Made by a program: the position numbers and the translations under genes. Of a DNA stretch of 20,606 nucleotides, positions 1 through 7,964 are shown in pieces; within the stretch, counting starts at the first letter, position 1, and each line of letters begins with the position of its first letter. The notes below the pieces were generated by a model. The model did no database searches and was not told the DNA's origin. It worked only from the letters and a program-made list of their open reading frames with translations. The stretch comes from G020353235 sp035528295 (GTDB lineage Bacteria > Chloroflexota > Dehalococcoidia > Dehalococcoidales > JAUYDJ01): NCBI GenBank assembly GCA_035528295.1, contig DATKYY010000049.1:1-20606 (forward strand). The letters are read 5' to 3'.

Positions 1-369
1 GGCGATGGTTGCTTCGGTGTCATCGGCAAGCTCCGGGGAGGGCTCCAGACTGACCATGCCGTCAATTCCGTTAGAGGCGTCATAAACGGGGCGCAGCATG
101 TCGGTTGCCATCTGGATATCCTCTATGCTCAAGCGGTCGTAGATGGCGCTGGCATCGGCATCAGGCTCAGATTTTAGAATTGCCCGTATTGCCGCATCGT
201 AGCCCTGGCTCTGGGCAATGGCTTTGTGAAAAATGGTCGGGTTGCTGGTTATGCCCCGTACCCCTTCTTCGATTAATTGCCCGAGCTGACCGCTGGTAAT
301 CAATTTGCGCTGGATGAAGTCAAGCCATATTGACTGCCCCAGTTTCTGGATGTCTTTCAGATGGTGCAT
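1..369 (-). CDS. tal: Transaldolase, N-terminal part (cut by window edge)
   Basis: The 123 visible residues begin MHHLKDIQKLGQSIWLDFI and contain the transaldolase signature TSNPTIF near residues 41-47. Transaldolase moves a dihydroxyacetone unit between sugar phosphates in the cytoplasmic pentose phosphate pathway. The Schiff-base lysine lies beyond the left edge, so the active site cannot be checked. The ATG at 367-369 is preceded by a purine-rich GGGAGGG ribosome binding site. The gene follows the phosphoketolase-like gene by 15 nt on the same strand, which suggests one transcript. In some bacteria this type of transaldolase is fused to glucose-6-phosphate isomerase. A fusion cannot be excluded here because the C-terminus is missing. 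Confidence 0.9.
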   Translation of the reverse strand, partial: MHHLKDIQKLGQSIWLDFIQRKLITSGQLGQLIEEGVRGITSNPTIFHKAIAQSQGYDAAIRAILKSEPDADASAIYDRLSIEDIQMATDMLRPVYDASNGIDGMVSLEPSPELADDTEATIA

Positions 370-384
370 TTTCCCTCCCTTATA

Positions 385-2865
385 CTATACTTCAATGATT
401 ACCCCCTCCGGAGACGCCTTCCCGTCCAGGGCGGCTCTCTCTCCGGCGGTGAGCAGTTTATCACGCGATACATCTAGAAAGCATGCGGCTTGCTCCACAA
501 TATGAGCCCAGGTGCAGCGGTTAACGAAGAACAGTCCCGGGGGTGTCAGTGTGCCTCCCTGGGCGATAAAGCCGAGGGCGGCCGTATCGCGTCCGGTATT
601 GAACGGCTGGAGAACACCCAGCATTATCTCCGGTCTGGTGTGGGTGACGAATATTCGGGGCAGGACGGAATCAGGGTAGAGTCCCTGCCTGATTCCGCTG
701 GCGGCGGCGTGAGCCTGCTCGCCGCGGCTGCGGGGGGCGCGGAAGCGCCCCGGCTCCAGCATATAGACCACCGAGTGGGGGATATTATGCTCACCAAGCC
801 GGGCGGAGGCTTTTAACACCTCTTCCAGCTGGTAGGCACCGATGGCGGTCAGTATCAGCCGTGACTCTTTGATATTATGCCCGGCCCAGTCAAGGCGCAG
901 GGCGCCCTGTGCCATGAGGCGGGTCGCCTCTTCCCCGGTGAACAGGTCGGGGATAGTCTCGTATTTTGGTATCACCAGCGTCCAGACCTGCCCGTGTGTC
1001 TGGTAGAGTTCCCGCATCACCACGGCGGCGGTGTTGTAGTCGGCAATAAACATTACCCGTGAGACATCGGATACTTCGCCCAGCATCGACTCCGCCATCG
1101 CCGGGTCCTGATGGGACAGCTCGTTCTTGGCGTTCTCCCAGGTGTGTGAAGTGAGCACCAGTGGTATCGACAGCCACCCCGGCCGGCAGTTACCCAGTTC
1201 GTTGCAGTGGTTGGCGAAGATTATCTCCTGACGCACCACCCCCTGCATTTTGGTGCCGAATGCCTCATAGGTGGCGATTAGACTGATACCGCCCTTGTTG
1301 GCCAGGGCGGCGGCGGCGATGGCTTCCTCGTTGAGGGCGGTGATGACGGCACCGTGCACGTCCTCGGGAATACCGGCTTCGGGGGCGGTCACCCGGAACT
1401 TGAGCGCTTCCAGGGTGCGGGTAAGCCGGTTGGAGCGCATTTCATCCGGGTTGCCCACTCTGGGGCGGAGGTGGGGGTTAGCCTGGACGGTGGCTAAAAA
1501 CACTTTATCCACGGCATACATCGGGGCCGTCCGCGTCCATTTTGCCCGGTCGCGCCGGTCTTTGGGCACGGGGCGGGCTTTGATTTCGGGCACTTTGCTC
1601 AGGCTCACCTCGCGTCTGGCCAGGGGGTGGTCTCGCTCCCTGGGGCGGCCGGAGTCGGGGTGGTGCTGGAATTTATCAATGGCTTCCTTAATCTCGGGCA
1701 GGGGCACCCAGAGACGGCGGGCACTCTCATTAAAGTTGTGGGCGGCTTCACTATCAAAGTGGGGATTGGCCTGAAGGGGCAGGTTGTGGGCCAGGTTGGT
1801 CCCCTCGCCGTAAAAGCCGGCTCCCTTGGGGGCAACGGCAATACCGTAGGGCAGGCGCACCGGGTATGCTTCCCCCCTGCTGCGCACTGCCTTGGCCGCC
1901 GCTTCAAGGCGCGATTCCATCTCAAAGATAGCCCAGGCGAAGGCGGCCGGGTCCCGGCCGTCAAAAACGATGGGGTCGAAGTTGTTGAGCTTCAGGTGCT
2001 CCACAAACCAGTTAACCCCGCCTTCCTGGGACATGGTAGTGCGCTGGTCAATACGGCGCCCGTTGTTAATCATTATCGGCGTGACCAGGCCGCAATCTTT
2101 AGCCCGCCACCAGCGGGGTGCCCAGTCACTCCCCCTCTGCTCCTCAAAGGCGCCGTCGCTCAAGAAAGCGACCAGCCTCTCCCCGGGCAGGGGCATATGG
2201 ATATACTCCAGCTCAACGAAACCGAGATACCCCGCCTCCGCCATGCCGCCGGCGGTATGGGCGTTGACATGGCTGCCCAGCGGTGAGTCCTGCTTTCCCG
2301 CCGAGTTTAGCCGATAAGAATAGAAGTCGCCGACATAGCGGCTGAGCCCCTCGTCGGTGAGGGAGTAGCGCTCGGCATGGGCCGGTGTCATGTTGTCCAG
2401 CAGCAGATTTACCGTGTCAATGGCGGCGACACAGTGTCCCTGCCCCATTATCCAGGAGCGGGTGATACCGGTTAGGGCGTTAATCGCCATATAGCCGGCA
2501 TAGGCCGGCACCATGTTCAGGGTGCCCCCGGTATGCCCATCCGGTCTGGGCTTGAAGTCTTCCGTGCCCAGGTCGCGACCGTCAAGATAAACTTTCTGGG
2601 CATAGGTCTCATGCACGGTGAGCCACATAGCGGCGCTGGCTACCCGGTCGGCGGCATAGAGCACCTCAAACAGGGGAACGCCGTCACCCGTCACCCCTTC
2701 GGCAGTCAGCAGCTCAGCCATGGCAAAGACACGGGCCTGCGTTTCCAGGGAGTGCCGGATGGGGCCATAACCAGCTGCCCACCGGTCGGCAGCGCGGTTG
2801 CGCTGGCGGTAGAGCCTTACCCGCTCTTCGGTGCGAATCTTATCCCGCTCACTGTCTCTGGTCAT
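385..2865 (-). CDS. xfp: Phosphoketolase-like TPP enzyme (XFP family, divergent)
   Basis: This 826-residue protein is the expected size for xylulose-5-phosphate/fructose-6-phosphate phosphoketolase, which cleaves ketose phosphates with inorganic phosphate to give acetyl phosphate plus glyceraldehyde-3-phosphate or erythrose-4-phosphate. A thiamine-diphosphate motif is visible: SDG at about 236-238, with an NN pair at 267-268. Histidine- and glycine-rich loops lie at 110-117 (GHTGGTLN) and 141-145 (GQGHC). Canonical enzymes, as I recall them, read GDGEAETG at the TPP motif; this one reads SDGAFEEQRGSDW, so it belongs to a divergent branch. The ATG at 2863-2865 has an AAGGAGG site just upstream. 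The gene lies 32 nt after ackA and 15 nt before tal. Acetate kinase next door fits acetyl phosphate as product. Another transketolase-type reaction on pentose phosphates remains possible. Confidence 0.83.
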   Translation of the reverse strand: MTRDSERDKIRTEERVRLYRQRNRAADRWAAGYGPIRHSLETQARVFAMAELLTAEGVTGDGVPLFEVLYAADRVASAAMWLTVHETYAQKVYLDGRDLGTEDFKPRPDGHTGGTLNMVPAYAGYMAINALTGITRSWIMGQGHCVAAIDTVNLLLDNMTPAHAERYSLTDEGLSRYVGDFYSYRLNSAGKQDSPLGSHVNAHTAGGMAEAGYLGFVELEYIHMPLPGERLVAFLSDGAFEEQRGSDWAPRWWRAKDCGLVTPIMINNGRRIDQRTTMSQEGGVNWFVEHLKLNNFDPIVFDGRDPAAFAWAIFEMESRLEAAAKAVRSRGEAYPVRLPYGIAVAPKGAGFYGEGTNLAHNLPLQANPHFDSEAAHNFNESARRLWVPLPEIKEAIDKFQHHPDSGRPRERDHPLARREVSLSKVPEIKARPVPKDRRDRAKWTRTAPMYAVDKVFLATVQANPHLRPRVGNPDEMRSNRLTRTLEALKFRVTAPEAGIPEDVHGAVITALNEEAIAAAALANKGGISLIATYEAFGTKMQGVVRQEIIFANHCNELGNCRPGWLSIPLVLTSHTWENAKNELSHQDPAMAESMLGEVSDVSRVMFIADYNTAAVVMRELYQTHGQVWTLVIPKYETIPDLFTGEEATRLMAQGALRLDWAGHNIKESRLILTAIGAYQLEEVLKASARLGEHNIPHSVVYMLEPGRFRAPRSRGEQAHAAASGIRQGLYPDSVLPRIFVTHTRPEIMLGVLQPFNTGRDTAALGFIAQGGTLTPPGLFFVNRCTWAHIVEQAACFLDVSRDKLLTAGERAALDGKASPEGVIIEV

Positions 2866-2897
2866 TTCGTCCCTCCTTATCCTCTATGCCAGCTTTG

Positions 2898-4103
2898 TTA
2901 CTTAAGCTTTTTTAAAAGGGAAAAAGTATCCCGGGCAATTATAAGTGCCTCATCTACCGGGATGACATAGGCGTGAATTCGGGCATCATCGGTGCTGATG
3001 CGGCCTTCACTGCCTACCGTGGCTTTATTGCGCTCTTTATCCAGTTTCAGGCCCAGCCAGTCCATACCGGCCAGAACACGCTGGCGTACCTCGGGGGCGT
3101 TCTCACCGATACCGCCACCGAAGATAACAGCGTCAGCCCCATTGAGGGCAGTTAAGTAGGCGCCGATGTACTTCTTTAACCGGTAGCAGAACATATCTAT
3201 GGCCAGGCGGGCCATTTTATCTCCCTTGCCCTCGGCATCGAGCAGTTCCCGCATATCCCGGGAGCGCCCGGATACCCCCAGTAGCCCCGATTTGGTGTTG
3301 AGCCAGCCTTCAGCGGTTTCCACATCCACCCCCTCTCGCTGGGCTAGAAAACTGGCCAGAGTCGGGTCAACATCGCCGGAGCGACTGCCCATCACTAGCC
3401 CTTCCAGGGGGGTGAAGCCCATCGAGGTATCCACCGAGCGTCCCCCGTCTATCGCCGTAGCCGAGCAGCCATTACCCAGCTGGAGGGTGATGAGCTTGGT
3501 TTGCTTCAGCGGGGTATCGGTGATAGCAGCGTAGCGCTCCATCATGTAGCGGTGGGCTAAGCCGTGAAAGCCGTAACGGCGGATGTGGTGCTTATCAGCC
3601 AGTGCCGGCGGGATAGCGTAGCGACGGGCTGGTTCGGGCAGGGTGTGGTGAAAGGCGGTATCAAAGACGGCTACCATGGGTATCTTTGCCCCCAGTCGCT
3701 CCCGCACCGCCCGGATGGCGCTGAGCGAGGGCTGGTTGTGCAGGGGCGCCAGCTCGCTTGAGTCTTCAATAGCATTGATAACCTGCTCATCAATCAGTAC
3801 CGGCTGGCTGAACTTGTCGCCGCCGTGTATTACCCGGTGACCAACGGCGTCAAGCCCGTTCTCTAGAAGCCGGCTGGAGGCGAGCCAGTCGAGTACCAGA
3901 CGGCTGGCCTGACCGTGGTCAGGCACGGTTTTGGTTTCCCGTAATTCCTGTTTTGCCCTGAATTTGATATCGGCACGCCCGCCAATCTTATCAACGATAC
4001 CACCGGCGAGCCGTTGTTCTTTAACGGAAGAATCCCCGGTCTCCAGCGCAAAGAGTTCGAACTTCAGCGTCGAGCTTCCGCAGTTAATCACCAGAATTTT
4101 CAT
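2898..4103 (-). CDS. ackA: Acetate kinase
   Basis: The 401-residue protein is a full-length acetate kinase of the ASKHA (actin-like ATPase) fold, converting acetyl phosphate and ADP to acetate and ATP in the cytoplasm. The start MKILVINCGSSTLKF carries the N-terminal phosphate loop with Asn7. Further family residues are Arg90 in GHRVIHGG, His122 in LHN, Asp148 in FDTAFHHTLP, His180 in RYGFHGLAHRY, and a C-terminal GGGIGENAP loop. These positions match the numbering known for the Methanosarcina enzyme. The usual LHNP is LHNQ here. The start codon overlaps the rpiB stop by four bases (ATGA, 4100-4103), which implies translational coupling. Placement directly before the phosphoketolase-like gene fits ATP production from its acetyl phosphate. 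No pta gene is nearby. Confidence 0.96.
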   Translation of the reverse strand: MKILVINCGSSTLKFELFALETGDSSVKEQRLAGGIVDKIGGRADIKFRAKQELRETKTVPDHGQASRLVLDWLASSRLLENGLDAVGHRVIHGGDKFSQPVLIDEQVINAIEDSSELAPLHNQPSLSAIRAVRERLGAKIPMVAVFDTAFHHTLPEPARRYAIPPALADKHHIRRYGFHGLAHRYMMERYAAITDTPLKQTKLITLQLGNGCSATAIDGGRSVDTSMGFTPLEGLVMGSRSGDVDPTLASFLAQREGVDVETAEGWLNTKSGLLGVSGRSRDMRELLDAEGKGDKMARLAIDMFCYRLKKYIGAYLTALNGADAVIFGGGIGENAPEVRQRVLAGMDWLGLKLDKERNKATVGSEGRISTDDARIHAYVIPVDEALIIARDTFSLLKKLK

Positions 4104-4558
4104 TTGCCCTGTCTTTGCTCAATAGCCAGAAGCTTCTTTAGTCGGCGGCGATGCCTTGGCTCGTCGCTGAAGCGTGCTTTGAGAAAGGTGGTGGCCAGTT
4201 CGGTAGCCAGTTCCAGTCCGATGACCCTTGCCCCCAGGCAGAGGACATTCATGTCGTCGTGCTCCACTCCCTGGCGGGCGGAGTAGGTGTCATGGCAGAG
4301 GCATGCCCGGATAGCGGGCACTTTGTTGGCCGCAATGCAGGCACCAACACCGCTGCCGCAGACCAGGATGCCCCGCTCGGCTCGCCCCGAAGCCACCGCT
4401 GCGGCAACCGCCTGGGCAAAATCGGGGTAGTCATCCGCCGGGTCAAGGGTGTGGGCACCGACATCCAGTATCTCGTATTGCTCCTGAAGACGCATCACCA
4501 GTTCATTCTTCAGGGAAAATCCACCGTGGTCAGCACCTACCGCCACGCGCATTCTCAT
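4100..4558 (-). CDS. rpiB: Ribose-5-phosphate isomerase B
   Basis: The 152-residue protein belongs to the RpiB/LacAB family, which interconverts ribose-5-phosphate and ribulose-5-phosphate. The start region has ADHGGF (residues 9-14, with Asp10 and His11). The presumed catalytic cysteine is Cys67 in ILVCGSGVG, followed by the anion-binding stretch IAANKVPAIRA. The second conserved stretch is SARQGVEHDDMNVLCLG, with His100. A strong GAGGAGG site lies upstream of the ATG at 4556-4558; a second in-frame ATG at 4550-4552 is a minor alternative. The gene starts 15 nt after the carB stop and overlaps ackA by four bases. Its product feeds the transketolase/phosphoketolase steps encoded downstream. 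Some relatives act on allose-6-phosphate or galactose-6-phosphate, but the context favours ribose-5-phosphate. Confidence 0.94.
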   Translation of the reverse strand: MRMRVAVGADHGGFSLKNELVMRLQEQYEILDVGAHTLDPADDYPDFAQAVAAAVASGRAERGILVCGSGVGACIAANKVPAIRACLCHDTYSARQGVEHDDMNVLCLGARVIGLELATELATTFLKARFSDEPRHRRRLKKLLAIEQRQGK

Positions 4559-4573
4559 GGCTCCCTCCTCTGG

Positions 4574-7500
4574 CTACTTGATATCGGCGTGATAGCTCTG
4601 CAGAGACCTGACCTCTGGGCTGCCCTGACGATACGCTTCAATTCCCCTTGCCGCCGCCGCGGCGGCCGCCAGCGTGGTGATATAGGGCACCTTATACTTA
4701 ATCGCTGCCTTGCGGATGTAGGAGTCGTCATATTGACTCAACTTACCACTGGGGGTATTGATGACCAGCTGAATCTCGCCATTCATGATACCATCGACGA
4801 TATTGGGGCGTCCCTCATGCATTTTCAGGATTAGTTCTGACTTGATACCCCGGCTGGCCAGAAACTGACCGGTGCCTTCGGTGGCGATGATTTTGAAGCC
4901 GAGCTCGGTAAGTTTTTGGGCTACTTCGCAGACGGCGGGCCGGTCTTTTATAGATACCGTTATCAGGACAGTACCGTCGGTGGGGAGTGATTGCTGGGCG
5001 GCAACCTGTGCCTTGAAATAGGCGGCGCCAAACGAATCGGCGATGCCGAGCACCTCACCGGTGGAACGCATTTCCGGTCCCAGCAGGGGGTCTACCTCAG
5101 GGAACATATTGAAGGGGAAAACGGCTTCTTTGATGCCGAAATGGGGGATGATTCGGGGCTTGAGGCCGATATCGGCCAGCTTCTTGCCCGTCATTATCTG
5201 GGTGGCTATCCGTGCCATGGGAATGTTGCAGACCTTGGAAACCAGGGGCACTGTTCTCGAGGCTCGTGGATTGGCTTCCAGTATATAGACCACATTATTG
5301 GCAATGGCATACTGGATATTCATCAGGCCGACCACATTGAGGTCGGCGGCAATCTTCTTGGTGTACTCATAGATAGTGTCAATGTGCGCCTCGGCCAGGC
5401 TTACCGGTGGAATCACGCAGGCGGAATCGCCGGAGTGGACACCAGCCAGTTCGATATGCTCCATCACTGCCGGGACAAAGGCACTGGTGCCATCGGCGAT
5501 GGCGTCGGCTTCGGTCTCAATGGCGTTTTCCAGGAACCTGTCAATCAAGATGGGGCGGTCGGGGGTAACCCCCACCGCGGCGGCAACGTATTGACGGAGC
5601 ATATCCTCGTCATAGACCACTTCCATCCCCCGCCCCCCCAGTACGTATGACGGCCGCACAATCAGGGGATAGCCAATTTGCCGGGCGATAGCCAGCGCCT
5701 CTTTCATGTTAATGGCCATCCCGGACTCCGGTATCGGTATGCCCAGCTTCCGCATCATCTGGCGGAAGCGGTCCCTGTCCTCGGCTAAGTCTATCGCCTC
5801 CGGTGTAGTGCCCAGTATGCTGACTCCAGCCTCAGCCAGTTCATTGGCAATATTGAGCGGAGTCTGCCCGCCGAACTGGACGATGACCCCTTCCGGCTTT
5901 TCTTTCTGGTAGATGCTCAGTACATCTTCCACGGTTAATGGTTCAAAGTAGAGCTTATCTGAAGTATCGTAGTCCGTAGAGACTGTTTCCGGGTTACAGT
6001 TGACCATGATGGTCTCGTAACCCTCGTCACGCAGGGCAAAGGCGGCGTGGACGCAGCAGTAATCAAACTCAATGCCCTGACCGATGCGGTTCGGCCCGCC
6101 GCCCAATACCATGACCTTCTTGCGTTTGCTGCTGGTGGTCTTGTCGGGGGCGTTATAGGTGGAGTAATAGTACGCCGCATTTTCGACGCCGCTTACCGGC
6201 ACCGCATCCCAGCCTTCAACCACACCGAGGGAAATGCGTTTCTGCCGGATTTCCTTCTCGCGCACACCGAGAAGCTGTGACAGGTAGCGGTCGGCAAAGC
6301 CGTCTTTCTTGGCTTGAACCAGAAGCTCATCCGGTAGCTGGCGCCCGCGGCACTTTAAAATCCGCTCCTCCAGTTCAACCAGCTCTTTCATCTGGTTGAT
6401 AAACCAGGGCTTGATGTAGGTTTTTTCGTAGAGCTCTTGAACGCTGACGCCCTTGCGCAGCGTCTCATACATGATGAACTGTCGCTCACTGGACGCTATA
6501 CCGAGCAAATTCATAAGCTCTTTCAGTGATTTCTTATGAAAGTCCTTGGCGAAGCCGAGACCGTAGCGTCCGATTTCCAGAGAGCGGATCGCCTTCTGGA
6601 AGGCTTCTTTGTAGGTCTTGCCAATGCTCATTACCTCGCCCACCGCCCGCATCTGGGTGCCCAGTTTGTCCTCGGCATTCCGGAATTTCTCAAAAGCCCA
6701 GCGGGCAAACTTGACCACCACATAGTCACCGGACGGGGTGTATTTTTCCAGTGTCCCCTCTCTCCAGTAGGGGATTTCGTCCAGGGTAAGCCCGGCGGCC
6801 AGCTTGGCCGAAATAAAGGCGATGGGGAAGCCGGTTGCCTTGGATGCCAGGGCTGATGAGCGCGAGGTCCGGGGGTTTATTTCAATCACCACCACCCGGT
6901 CTGTCTTGGGGTCATGGGCGAACTGGATATTGGTGCCGCCAATCACCCGGATTGCTTCCACAATCCGGTAGGAATATTCTTGGAGGCGTTTCTGGAGCTC
7001 GGCATCTATGGTGAGCATGGGTGCGGTGCAGAAGGAGTCGCCGGTGTGCACCCCCATGGCGTCGACATTCTCAATAAAGCAGACTGTTATCATCTGGTTT
7101 TTGGCATCGCGTACCACTTCCAGCTCCAGTTCTTCCCAGCCCAGGACAGATTCTTCGATGAGCACCTGTCCGATGAGGCTGGCGGCGATACCCCGGCTGG
7201 CCACGATGCGCAGTTCCTCTACGTTGTAGACCAGCCCGCTCCCGGTTCCCCCCAGGCAATAGGCGGGGCGGACCACTACCGGATAGCCCAGTTCAGCGGC
7301 GACTTTTTCGGCATCCTCGACACTGTATACCGCCTCGCTTTGGGGCATTTCTATGCCCAGGCTGTTCATTGTCTCCTTGAAGGCGGTTCGGTCCTCGCCC
7401 CTCACGATGGCATCAACCTCAACCCCGATTACCTTGACGCCGTACTTGTCCAGGACTCCGGAGTGCGCCAGTTCGGCACTTAAATTAAGACCGGTCTGCC

Positions 7501-7774
7501 CGCCCATGTTGGGCAGCAGGGCATCGGGGCGCTCTTTCTCAATAATCTTGGCCACGGAGTCGTGAGTGAGGGGTTCAATATAGGTCACGTCAGCCATGCC
7601 GGGGTCAGTCATTATAGTCGCTGGATTGGAGTTGACCAGCACAATTTCATAGCCAAGTGAACGCAGGGCTTTACAGGCCTGGGTCCCCGAGTAGTCAAAC
7701 TCACAGGCCTGCCCGATTATGATCGGACCCGAGCCGATAATCATCACCTTCTTGATATCGTTTCTTCTCGGCAC
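4574..7774 (-). CDS. carB: Carbamoyl-phosphate synthase large subunit
   Basis: This 1066-residue protein makes carbamoyl phosphate from bicarbonate, ammonia and two ATP for pyrimidine and arginine synthesis, normally with the glutaminase subunit CarA. Two homologous ATP-grasp halves are visible: the first opens with KKVMIIGSGPIIIGQACEFD, the second near residue 555 with GGGPNRIGQGIEFDY. A C-terminal MGS-like regulatory domain follows from about residue 935. I place the start at the GTG at 7772-7774 because the protein then begins PRRNDIKKV like its relatives, an AGAGAG site lies about 9-14 nt upstream, and the predicted promoter lies at 7830-7857. An upstream in-frame ATG at 7900 lies above that promoter. 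An eight-alanine run near residue 1044 (TTLAAAAAAAARG) is unusual. No carA or pyr gene is in the window. carB is the first gene of the operon with rpiB, ackA, xfp and tal. Confidence 0.96.
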   Translation of the reverse strand: MPRRNDIKKVMIIGSGPIIIGQACEFDYSGTQACKALRSLGYEIVLVNSNPATIMTDPGMADVTYIEPLTHDSVAKIIEKERPDALLPNMGGQTGLNLSAELAHSGVLDKYGVKVIGVEVDAIVRGEDRTAFKETMNSLGIEMPQSEAVYSVEDAEKVAAELGYPVVVRPAYCLGGTGSGLVYNVEELRIVASRGIAASLIGQVLIEESVLGWEELELEVVRDAKNQMITVCFIENVDAMGVHTGDSFCTAPMLTIDAELQKRLQEYSYRIVEAIRVIGGTNIQFAHDPKTDRVVVIEINPRTSRSSALASKATGFPIAFISAKLAAGLTLDEIPYWREGTLEKYTPSGDYVVVKFARWAFEKFRNAEDKLGTQMRAVGEVMSIGKTYKEAFQKAIRSLEIGRYGLGFAKDFHKKSLKELMNLLGIASSERQFIMYETLRKGVSVQELYEKTYIKPWFINQMKELVELEERILKCRGRQLPDELLVQAKKDGFADRYLSQLLGVREKEIRQKRISLGVVEGWDAVPVSGVENAAYYYSTYNAPDKTTSSKRKKVMVLGGGPNRIGQGIEFDYCCVHAAFALRDEGYETIMVNCNPETVSTDYDTSDKLYFEPLTVEDVLSIYQKEKPEGVIVQFGGQTPLNIANELAEAGVSILGTTPEAIDLAEDRDRFRQMMRKLGIPIPESGMAINMKEALAIARQIGYPLIVRPSYVLGGRGMEVVYDEDMLRQYVAAAVGVTPDRPILIDRFLENAIETEADAIADGTSAFVPAVMEHIELAGVHSGDSACVIPPVSLAEAHIDTIYEYTKKIAADLNVVGLMNIQYAIANNVVYILEANPRASRTVPLVSKVCNIPMARIATQIMTGKKLADIGLKPRIIPHFGIKEAVFPFNMFPEVDPLLGPEMRSTGEVLGIADSFGAAYFKAQVAAQQSLPTDGTVLITVSIKDRPAVCEVAQKLTELGFKIIATEGTGQFLASRGIKSELILKMHEGRPNIVDGIMNGEIQLVINTPSGKLSQYDDSYIRKAAIKYKVPYITTLAAAAAAARGIEAYRQGSPEVRSLQSYHADIK

Positions 7775-7806
7775 GTGCTTAGCTCTCTTTCTGGCGGTTG
7801 GCCCAT

Positions 7807-7822
7807 AACCGGCGCGCGGGTT
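7807..7822. repeat. Imperfect palindrome in the carB leader
   Basis: A 16-bp near-palindrome reads AACCGGCGCGCGGGTT, with one mismatched pair (positions 5 and 12). It sits immediately downstream of the predicted carB transcription start. It could be an operator or a leader hairpin, or a chance GC-rich element. Confidence 0.3.
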
Positions 7823-7829
7823 CAATAAG

Positions 7830-7857
7830 ATTATAGCACAGCGGGCGTAATTGCTAA
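7830..7857 (-). promoter_or_regulatory. Predicted sigma-70-type promoter of the carB operon
   Basis: Read on the minus strand, a -35 like TTAGCA (7852-7857) and a perfect -10 TATAAT (7830-7835) are separated by 16 bp. The -10 is preceded by TGC, giving an extended -10 element. Transcription would start near 7823, leaving a leader of about 50 nt before the GTG at 7774. This is motif matching by eye. Confidence 0.65.
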
Positions 7858-7906
7858 AAACCCAGTATAGGGGAGGGTTAGTTAGCCCAATTACTGACAA
7901 AAAGTA

Positions 7907-7935
7907 TAGACAGCCCGCCTCAAATGTGCTAGACT
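7907..7935 (+). promoter_or_regulatory. Predicted promoter of the amino-acid ABC transporter operon
   Basis: TAGACA (7907-7912, five of six consensus -35 bases) and TAGACT (7930-7935, four of six -10 bases) are 17 bp apart. The expected transcription start, near 7942, leaves a leader of about 22 nt that contains the AAGGAGGT ribosome binding site at 7953-7960. The promoter is divergent from the carB promoter, with about 50 bp between the two elements. Confidence 0.6.
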
Positions 7936-7964
7936 TTCAGCAAAATAAAAATAAGGAGGTAAGT

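Noticed and set aside
1605..2317. Overlapping frames inside the phosphoketolase-like gene on both strands
   Set aside because: The 826-residue frame is continuous and family-like across the whole region, so these are shadows.
4991..7565. Several long frames on the plus strand opposite carB, the longest 219 codons
   Set aside because: They are shadows of a GC-rich conserved gene, lack ribosome binding sites and resemble no family.
7775..7900. 42-residue N-terminal extension of CarB from ATG at 7900
   Set aside because: It precedes the conserved N-terminus, has no family match, and contains the predicted promoter.
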